A DNA stretch of 64,000 nucleotides, from NCBI RefSeq assembly GCF_016906535.1, contig NC_057383.1, positions 186,001 to 250,000 of the forward strand, written 5' to 3'. Each line of letters starts with the position of its first letter. The stretch's first letter is position 1. The DNA is from Rhizoctonia solani. Its lineage: Eukaryota > Basidiomycota > Agaricomycetes > Cantharellales > Ceratobasidiaceae. This document shows, one piece after another, positions 54,940 to 64,000 of the stretch. The position numbers and the translations under genes are program-made. Below the pieces are notes generated by a model. The model was not told the DNA's origin. It did no database searches and saw nothing but the letters and a program-made list of their open reading frames with translations.

Positions 54940-57900
54940 TTAGAACTCCTTCTTCTTCCTGTGATTGGGATGGATAGTGGAGCCAGAGGTTTGCTTCCAT
55001 TCTTTGATTACTTCTGGAGCATTCCTTAATTCTTTCTCTGTCCTCCATCTATCATGTTCTGAGCTGTACCCAAGCCAACGGATTTTGTACTGCCTAATTC
55101 TCTTGTTGCCTTTCTTTATTGTCCTTTCTTCTACTATCCTTTCCACCTCATATTCAGGCATCTGTTGGAAGTCTTCTCTAGGTATATTCTGAGTGGGTCG
55201 GCTTCCAAACTCTGGGGGTGATGCCTTGTAAGATTCCAAGTGTGCTATGTTAATGATTGGGTGTATGCAATAGCTAGCAGGTAATCTTATCCTATATGCT
55301 ACTGGTGATATGCTTTCCATGACTTCAAATGGTCCTTCATAACGCATATTTAGCTTATTCCCTTTCCCTGACTGATGTTTGAGTAAGTTTAAGGAATGGG
55401 GATTGATTAAGACTAAATCTCCTGGCTCAAAGGTAACATGTGTCTTGTCAGAATTATAGTATTTCTGTTGATAATTCTGAGCTACTTTGAGAGCGTCCTT
55501 AGCTAATGATCGTGCTAATTCCATGGATTCCTTGAATTCTTCAGCTGTTTGACTTTCTTGGGCTGGTCTTGGAATGTTCTCAGAAGTGAGAGCCAGTAAG
55601 TCGGCTGATGTTAGAGGCTGGAATCCGCGGAGTAGGAAGGCTGGTGTCTGTTGTGTGGATGTATGCACACTTGTATTGTATGAGTGCGCAAATCCTGATA
55701 GAAGCTTACTCCAATTGTCCTTAGCTGGGTTAGTGAATACTCTAATAGCCACTTCTGTAGTTTGATTAAGTATCTCTGTTTGTCCATCACTCTGAGGATG
55801 ATGTGCAGTGGTGAGTGCTTGCCGAATTCCTAACATACTAACTAAGTGACCCCAAAAGGCTCCTGTCCATCTAGCATCTCTATCAGTGATTACTTGCCGA
55901 GGTAAACCATAGTGACACCATATGTGATCATGGAACAGTTGCGCTGTTTGTACTTCATCTATCTGAGTAGTACATGGGATGAAATGTCCATACTTAGTTA
56001 GTTTGTCCACAATAACTAGGATAGCGTTGTAGTTGTTACTTGGTGGAAGATCCATGATGAAGTCCATTGATACTACTTCAAAGGGTTGCTGTGGAATAGG
56101 TAAAGGTTGAAGGAATCCTCTGGGTCCATGCCGTCAATGTCCTGCTTTCTGACAGATATCACAAGTGTGTACATACTTCTGAATGCTTCTAGCCATCTTA
56201 GGCCAATAGTAAACAGAAGCAATTCGATGATATGTCTTAGCATAACCAGCATGTGCTCCTTGATTGAGGTTATCATGATTTTCCTTCAATATATCTACTT
56301 GTAGATCCCTAGGTACACATAGCCGATACTTTTCCTGGGAATCTATAAAGTAGATCAATCCATTATCTCCTATCTGGTATTGATGGAAGGGTGGATTGAG
56401 TGGATTGTGGTGCGACTTGAACTCTTCCATCACTTGCTTAAAATGGGAGTCCTTCTTGTATGCTTCTATGAACCTTGTGATTTCTTCTGAGTTTATTGAT
56501 ATTTCCACAGAGTATGAGATAGTTGTTTGATAAGATACAGCTTCTGTTGGTGTGGGTATCCACTTCTTGATGGGCTTCTGGCTATTTCCAATTTTGTAAC
56601 TCTGGGTGAATGCGCTTGCAACTCCAAGAAGTTTCTCTTCAAAACGTTCATTTATCTCCTTGTAGAGGTTTCTTAATGGGTCTTCCTCCATATTGAGCTT
56701 GAGTGGAGTCGATTGATCTGCCAGAGGGCTGGTATGATATGGGGTTCTCCTCCTAAGTCTTGAGATAGGATCTGCATTGTCATGTACTCTTCCTGCGCGG
56801 TGCACAATCTGCATTCCTGGGTAGGCTGAGAATACTAAGCCCCATGTCATGAGTCTTCTGTTGACATTATTGTAAGTCTTGCTCCAGGTGAGAGCGGCGT
56901 GATCTGTGATAGCAACAAATTCAGCTCCTTCCAAGTATACCTGAAATTTCACAAGTGCTTCCTTGAGGGCTAATGCTTCGCGCTCTGTTGGGGAGTAGTT
57001 TCTTTCTGCTTCTTTTAGAATCCTTGACCAATAAGCAATGACTCGCTCCACTTGTACAGTTGTTTCTTCAAAGTCTTGCTTATCCCATGTATCCCCCCCA
57101 GTCACGTCGTCTCTCTGCTTGGAAGCAGGAATTGTCATTCTGGGAACTGGGTTTCCTTTGTCATATTCCCCCCTTAAGTACTTGTATGCCTTTGTCCCCT
57201 TTAGGTCTTTTATCTTGATGGATTGGACTTGCTGTAATATTCCTCCAAGGCCATAGTTGCATGCATCTGTATATAATCTGTATGGTTTTCCAATAATAGG
57301 ATAAGCCATTACTGGAGCAGATGCAAGGGCCTCTTTAGCAAGTTCAAACGCTTGTTGTTCCTTTTCCTCCCAAGACCAAGCTGTTCCTTTCTTGAGAAAC
57401 TTGAACAAAGGCGCTACAATCCATGAGTAGAAGGGAATATAGCTAGAGAAATAAGTCATCATCCCTAGGAAAGTCTGTAAAGTAGGAACATTTTTAGGGG
57501 GTTCCAACTCTAAGATAGCATCAACTTTTTCCTTATGGGTTGATAGACCTAATCTTGATACCTTCTGTCCTAACAATAGTAGTGATTGGTATCCAATGTG
57601 ACATTTCTTTGGAGATAGGGTGATTTCAGCTTCTTCAATAGCTCCTAAGACTTGATCTAAGTGATTGCAATGGTCTTCAAACTCAACACTATAGATCACT
57701 ATGTCATCAATATATACCAGGGCAAATTGCCATAGAAATCTTGAAAGTATCCTATTCATGACACGCTGGAATTCTGCTGGTCCATTCCTATATCCAAAGA
57801 GTAGTTTGGTAGGTTGCCAATGGCCGTTGTGACATCTGAAAGCAAGTTTCTCTCTGTCTTCCTCCTTAATGGTTAGCTGAGTGAAACCAGCTAGCGCATC

Positions 57901-60900
57901 TAAGGTAGTAAGCCATTGAGATCCTTCCAAGGCATGCAAGATGTCAGTTTGTTTTGGTAAGGGATACTCATCTGGTACAGCTACTTCATTGAGACGTCTG
58001 TAATCCACACATAGTCTGGGTTTACTGTTGCAATAGACTACTATAACAGGAAATCCCCAAGCACTCTTGGATGGCTCAATGACTCCAAGTTTAAGCCATT
58101 CCTCAATCTGCTTGTCAATGACTTCTCTTTTAGCTGGAGAAGCATGGTAAGGGGTTAGAGATATTTCTTTAGTTCCTGGCCTTAGTCTAATTTCCAGTTG
58201 AGTGTTATGAGTACCAAGTCTACCATCTAATCCAAAGGCTAACTCATGCTTGCGCAAGACTTTTTCTAGTTTAGCCCTTTGATTAGGAGTGAGATGTTCT
58301 GAGAAATTAACTTCTTGAAGGAATCTATCTGAAGGGACAGGTTCTGGGTCAGGTACTTCAGCAGTCTTGGGTCCTCCTTCAGGCGACTTCATTAATTCCT
58401 CTTCTTGTGCAGTAGGCTTTTCTTCAGCTTTCCTCTGCACCATGGCTTGTACTAAGGTAGCATACTTGATAATGCTGTCTTTTTCTTCCTTAGTAATGTC
58501 CTTTTCCTTTGCAAGGTATTCATTGGGATCATGCATATATCCAAGAATTTCTCCTCCTTGCAATCTTAAAGGATGTTCTGATAGGTTAGAAACCTGAATC
58601 TTGGGATTGTTCCTATCTATCAGGCAGTCTGTTATTGCAAACAGATGTTCTTCTTGTCGATGGGAATTGAAGGATCTGTCCATAAAACCAGAGGCTTGAC
58701 CTTCCTTCCATGTTGTCTTGACTTTGATGAGCTTGATGGTATGCGCTGGGATAGTAACTGTCTCATATACTTTTACTTTGACAGTATTAGGAGGTAATTT
58801 CCTATGTTGAAGTCGCTTCTTGTAGGCCTTCTTAGAGATCTTGATTTTTTCAGAATTCTTGATGAATCCTTGTGCAACTTCAACCATAAAGGTGTTACCT
58901 TGTTGGTCAATTCTTGGGCTGGAATCTGATTCTTCCACAGGAATAGAACGTCCTGTATCCCCAAAAACTATCCTTGTTCCATCTCCATTCCTAACTAATG
59001 AGAGTTGATACTGGGATGCAAAGTCTGTTCCTAAGATAAAAGGCGTGTTCATGTTAGGAACTATATAGGCTTCTACAATCATTTTAACTAATCCTTGTTC
59101 AGTATCAAAAATGATAGGAAGGGAAATATACTGTGATAAGCTACTATTCCCAGTAACTTGAATTAACTTGAGTTTTTGTCCAATGCGCACTCTAGGTGAT
59201 GGATCTAGAGTTTTAAGTATTGACTCATTAATGAGAGTGATCTCTGATCCTGAGTCAAAGGTGATGCGCTTCTTAGGTCCATTACTTGTCTGAAGCCATC
59301 CTTTGATGATGGTGGCTTTGGATCCAAAGAAGGCAGTTCCTGGTGGTCTTGACATTAATCGCTTGAGAGTGATTTCTTCTCCATTCTTGGCAGTAGCTGT
59401 ATGACTACTAGCCATTTTCAGTTTCTTATTAAGGCTCTTCCTAGTGGGGAGCTTGGGTTGTACATATCCAGAAAATACAGATGAATCAGATTCCTTACTG
59501 CCCTGGTCAGCAGAGTTAATACCCTGGCTGACAGTGGTCCCCTCCAGACCATGCTGTTCCTCCTGGGATCCAGAGCTGGGCTTAGCGCTGGAGGTAGAGA
59601 CAGCCAATGACTGAAGGGGCTTATGAAAATCCTGCTCTTCCTCAGAAACAGACTCTTCTTCTTCAGTGTTGTATTCTGTTTCATCAAGGTAGGCTTCATC
59701 ACAGAGATCTTCATAAGCTTCCTGGGCTTCCCATTCATCATCATCTGCTTGTGCCATATGTGATCGCACAAATCTGGAGTTCTTCTTGGCATGCTTACAG
59801 TCTCTATCCCAGTGCATCATACTTCCACAGTGTCTACAAGGTCTAGCTTTCTTGTCTTTAGGAGTTTTACCTTTAGATACTGTAGAGTCATCCTTAGGGT
59901 ATTTTGGTGGAGGATTATTTTGATGCCATCCTACTGGTTTAGATCCTGCTAAGTGTGAGCGCGCACTTGGCCTAGGGAGCCTGTTTCCTTCTAGTCTCTT
60001 GAGAGTAGATTGCATCTGGTGTAGTTGACGCTGTATGTCAGAGTTATGAGAAGAATCTTTTCCCAAAAGGTCCTCCTCATGCCATGCAATCTTGTCAAGG
60101 AAGTCTTCCCAAGTGACTATTCTTGAGGTGTCTATATGCGTGGTCCAGGACTTAGGAGCACCATTCATGATTTCAAAGATTAATTCAGAGTCAGTCCAGT
60201 CACTGACAATAGTGAGAGCTTCCATCTTCCTGATGACATAGTCTTCTGGGGTCTCTTCTGAATGATCTTTATCCCTGAACCTGATGCGCATGGCTTCATT
60301 CTTGCTTCTATTCAGGAAGGTCCTATTCATGAAGTGGATAGTGATAGCTTGCCTAAGTGCTGGCCAATCTTCAGTTATAATTCGCCTATAGTCCTTATCT
60401 AATGCATTGAACCATCTAAGAGCTCTTCCTGTGAACCTGAGAGGAATCTGCTGTCCAAGCTGAATTCTGGTGTAGCTACTATACTCAGCTATGTTGTTGA
60501 TGGATGTCATCCAGCGCGACAGCTTCTTAGTATCTCCATCCCATTCTGGGATTATGTCAGGTTTCAGCTTAGTATCAAAATGTACAGGAGCTGGATTGAA
60601 AGGTCTAGCTCTAGCTGCATTTGCTTGAGCATATGGTTCATTTCCTGGATCTTCTGGGTCGTTGGGAGGTCCTCCTCCATTTCTTCTAGGTGGGTTGTTC
60701 CTTCTTCTACCAGAGTTATCAAAATCTCCATTATCGCTATCATATGGTGGGTCATTTCCTCCTCCTCCTTCAGCTAAGGGAGCTAGTCTATCTCTAAGTT
60801 GATCCCTAGGAGGTGGATCATTAAACAGCTCACTAAACCTTCTAGAGGAGACCATACGTCCTACAATATGAGGAGGTAACCTAGTCCTGTCAATAGGTGG

Positions 60901-63414
60901 TGCTGGAGGTACTTGAAGTTGTGGGACAGGTGCTAGTAGAGGGGCTAAGAAGTTTCCTCTCCTACTCATATTAGCTTCTTCTCTAGTAACTGGTGCTGGC
61001 TGCTCCTGTAAGTAAGGTAAATTGGTATGGATACTTAGAGGAGTTCTTCTTGATTCAGGAGAGGAGGTAGGTCTCCTGTGGGCACTTTCAGCTAGTCTAG
61101 AGGAGCGCTCTTCTGGGATTGTAGATACTCTGGTAAAGGATTCAGCTGGTATAGCTGGTCTTCCTGAGGATCGCCGATTTGCTCCCAAGGAAGATCTGCA
61201 ATTAATAAAGTCAGCATGTGGAGGTGGATCTCTAAGAGGAATACTTGGGCCTGCAAGGCTAATTCTTCTAGCAGCGTTGCTTAAAGGTGGATTATAAGGT
61301 ATATTACTAACATTATCTTCTTCTAATTGGCTCCTAATCCTGGGAGTAGATTGTGCTACTGGAACTTGTATGGTGTGTGTAGCAGCACTTGAGACAGAAG
61401 TAATAGAATCAGCAGGAGTAGCTGGGGCTATTAGTTCTGGGGCTACTTGGTCTCTTCCAGTTGATGATTCAGAAGAACTTAAGCCATCTATATTTCCATC
61501 TGAAAGATTGTTGATGTAGTCTTCAAGGGCTTGTATATTGAAAGGAGGTATAGCTGAAGGTTGTGCAATAGGAACACTAGCATTACCTCTAGGTGATGAT
61601 GGTAAGGTTTCTTCTGAACTAGTGGAAGGGACTACAGTGGGTCTAGGAGTAGGTGGTCTAGGTCCTAGAGATTTAGAGGCTTCTCTCCTAAGTCTCTCAG
61701 TCCTTTCTAAAGTAGGTGGGACTTGTAATGTTACATGGGGTGACTCCTCTAGTATTCTTCCTAAGGGTATAGATCTAGAGGAAGAAGTAGCAATAGAGCT
61801 AGGAGGAGGTGGTAAAGGTTCTGAGGGAATAAGTGAGGTTCCATTATCAGGCCCTAAATACCTAGGTTGCATAGTAACAGTAAGAGAGGCTTTGGATGAA
61901 TGAAGACTACTAGGAGGTTGTCCTGGAGGAGTGCTACTGGAAGTGTGCAGGGTTACAGTTGGAGGAGAAACTTGAGGTTCTGGAAGTAAAGGACTAGCAA
62001 TAGTAACTTGACTTGTGGGCTTGATAAGACTCCTTAGTAAGTTTTCTTGAGCTGCCTCCTGTGGAGTGACAGAAGAGGCTCTAGAACTTTTGGGCACTAA
62101 CAGGGTCATATCTTGCTTAAGTTGTAGAGTCCTATCCCTAAGGTGTTCTTGTCCAGGTTCTACCTCACTGAGATGTCCTGCTGAGATGACTGGGGAAGGT
62201 GGTCCAGTCTGAAGTTGTCTACCAAGGATCTCATATAGCTTCTGAATGAAACGCTCCATCTGATCCCTATAAGTGACAGCAGCTACTTCAAAGGAATGGG
62301 AGGTGAATAAGCAGTCATGTTCTGGCCATTCAGGAATGGGCAATAGCTCCTCCATGTCATAGACGCTATGAACAGTTCTCTTGATTAGTTTATTCAGGTC
62401 TATGTGTAACTTACCATATTCAGGCCAATGGTTGATTTCTTGAGCAGGAATTAACTTGGTAGTAATGCAACATGTAGGTCTAAAGGTTACTACAGTATCT
62501 AGTAGTTTGAAGTAGTGAGAAGCCCATTGCTCACAAGAAGGTGAGGGGTAGCGATTCTCATGGGCTGGAGGTATCTCCACATGATAGAATACTCTTCCTA
62601 GCTGCCTGTAGACTTTCCTAAAACTATTAGCTTGAGGGCTCTTCCTACACCAAGAGGTCATTTGGGTACAGTCAGGCTGATAGTTGAATTCTCCTGGTGA
62701 TTCTTCATTTAAAGGGTATAAGGTAGTGGAAGGAGAATAAGGTAGGTACTTCTGGATTGCTGGGTCATTAGTAAAAGACCTATCATTAGGATCCAGTAAG
62801 GCAGCTTGAGTTTCCTTATGCTTAGATATGTGGGCTTCAGAAGTCTTTCCTTTAGATCTTTTAAGCTCATGAGAGTTCATAGGCTCAGAGGGCTGAGGTT
62901 TACTAGAGGAAGGTTCCAACATCTCTATATCAGGAAGTCCAAATACAGGTATCATCCTCTGGAAGGTAGCTGGGCTAGTCTTATGACCAAAAGGTGAAGG
63001 CTTCCTTATAGAAGAACTTGGCTTAACTAGCTTGTTTGCTTCCTGAATAGCTTCATATTCCAAAGGAGACAATCTTGGAGAGTGTCTGGATGATGACTTA
63101 TGAGAGTGAGGTGATATCCTTCTTGAGCTACTAGGTCCTGCTTGAGGGTCTTCCAGGGCTGGCATGGAAGCATGTGGCTTGATGGGTGATTCATAGGGTT
63201 GGCTAGGTTGGGGAATCACTAGCTCCTCAGGAGAGGATTGCTCAATAGAGTACCTAGTAGGTCCAAAAGGGTTGTTGGGACTATCTGTAGGTATGCTGTC
63301 TCCAGGAAGCACAGAGCTTCTAGGGGTACTATGTCTAGGCATACCTTCTCTTGAAAGTCTTGTGTCCCAAGGGGTCCTATTAGAGGATGCAGGTCTGCTT
63401 GATCTTCTAGACAT
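54940..63414 (-). CDS. Ty3/gypsy chromovirus Gag-Pol polyprotein, one in-frame TGA
   Basis: One continuous frame of 2,824 sense codons broken only by TGA at 56134-56136 (QKAGH*RHGP), probably CGA to TGA. Order by approximate residue: 1-930 Ser/Pro-rich, with a conserved-looking globular block at 223-400; Gag 935-1140 (IIPEWDGDTKKLSRWMTSIN, LRWFNALDKDYRRIITEDWP); zinc knuckle CRHCGSMMHWDRDC about 1190; aspartic protease TFDSGSEITLIN about 1385; reverse transcriptase with VDYRRLNEV, TLDALAGF and YIDDIVIYS about 1900; RNase H RLYTDACNYGLGG about 2045; integrase zinc motif H...H...CDIC about 2380-2420; after the stop the integrase core (MDFIMDLP, ITDRDARW, SDGQTEILN) and a C-terminal chromodomain (YEVERIVEERTIKKGNKRIR, YKIRWLGYSSEHDRW). 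Chromodomains steer insertion towards marked chromatin. Confidence 0.93.
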
Positions 63415-63479
63415 AAAAGAATGTTAGTAGAGTACCACAGTTAGAATGTATATACAAAGTATGAAAGCTTGTACAAAAG

Positions 63480-64000
63480 ATTACAGGTAAGAATTTGTCA
63501 TGAGCCACTGTAAGGTGGTCACACACTAGTGGGGATGGGCACTTAAGGCCGTAACTAATACAAAACACTGCTGACTAATCTACTAAAATAGGCTATACTA
63601 ATACCGCTTAAGGCGGCCTACTACTTCTATACTATTGCAAGGAGGCCTTAGGCCTAGGAGGTGTGGTGAGTAATAATAGGGGAGTGACTTCTGAAGGTTA
63701 AGGGGCCGGTTACTTAGCTGGCTGGGTGTCCTCCTCAATGAGTTTGAGACGAGGTAAAATCGACTTGGTGTCTCCAAGCGATTTCCCTGCTGTATATAGA
63801 CAAAGCACACTATCTACATGGTCTGTGCGCGTGAGAGAAAGAAGTAGCTAAGACAAATGAGAAGCGTGCTGCGGGCTGCGCAGAAGCGTGGATTTCTCCT
63901 AAGCGCCCTTGGCACGGCATCTCGGCGCGGCATCTCGGCATAATAAGCGCCGAGATCACGTGATCGAAAAACAAAAGATATTAAGTCCGTAAAAAATACT
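63480..64000 (-). mobile_element. LTR family A copy, probable 5' LTR of the chromovirus, runs off the window
   Basis: Lies upstream of the polyprotein ATG (63414) on the minus strand and matches the LTR family A copies at 41.3-42.4 and 43.9 kb. CpG sites are retained here (CGGCATCTCGGCGCGGCATC, AAGCGCCGAGATCACGTGAT), so it is the least mutated copy. The leader between LTR and ATG is about 65 bp; the true left border of the LTR is not certain and could be TGTTAGTAGAG at 63423. The other border is outside the window. The partner 3' LTR was not found next to 54940. Confidence 0.68.

Noticed and set aside
57038..62997. + strand ORFs of 60-120 codons inside the chromovirus
   Set aside because: Antisense shadows of the polyprotein frame, which carries all retroelement motifs.
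1..64000. tRNA, rRNA or other structured RNA genes
   Set aside because: None found by eye. A covariance-model scan would be needed to exclude small ncRNAs.

Overview
The window is nuclear DNA from a filamentous basidiomycete. Genes have many short introns (about 48-65 nt, GT-AG, one clear GC-AG). The family content points to an agaricomycete: an SLC45-type sugar transporter, a Zn2Cys6 regulator, a TPR-CHAT protein, a GMC oxidoreductase, a secreted lipase, a Plavaka transposase and a chromovirus. A Rhizoctonia/Ceratobasidiaceae-like genome is my best guess, from memory of the family repertoire and not from a search.

Layout. 1-4,055: 3' part of an SLC45 sugar/H+ symporter and a URC4-type uracil-catabolism gene, both on +. 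4,056-7,832: no supported gene. 7,833 to about 12,453 (-): Zn2Cys6/Fungal_trans transcription factor. 12,454-18,377: no supported gene. 18,378-23,429 (-): a protein of about 1,608 aa with 19 nearly identical 45-aa TPR units and a C-terminal CHAT (caspase-like) protease domain. 24,180-24,988 (+): mitochondrial-type J protein. 25,124-26,969 (-): QTRT2, the accessory subunit of queuine tRNA-ribosyltransferase. 29,359-32,125 (+): broken secreted GMC oxidoreductase containing a tandem segmental duplication. 32,677-34,093 (-): secreted class-3 lipase. 34,330-35,362 (-): weak hypothetical gene. 35,640-39,040 (-): recyclin-1-like F-box/Sec10 protein.

From about 39.5 kb to the right end the window is transposon-dominated: a MITE with TA flanks, inverted and interrupted LTR copies, a solo LTR with a perfect 5-bp target-site duplication, a cluster of CTACGTAG-like palindromes, a truncated Plavaka-type transposase with a divergent Q/N/P-rich partner, two more LTRs, an unrecognised intact two-exon gene just downstream of a Ty3/gypsy chromovirus polyprotein (2,824 sense codons, one in-frame TGA), and an LTR running off the end.

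Two signals cut across the annotation. First, at least ten otherwise well-conserved frames on both strands are each broken by loss of exactly one base; restoring it gives lengths divisible by three and family-consistent proteins. This looks more like long-read consensus error than gene death. Second, TE copies carry C-to-T/G-to-A changes concentrated at CpG, including three TGA stops that probably replace CGA arginine codons, so the TE decay looks like methylation- or RIP-type mutation. The host gene of most biological interest is the TPR-CHAT protein: its repeat array is homogenised except at four positions per unit, as expected of a rapidly evolving recognition surface coupled to a protease.
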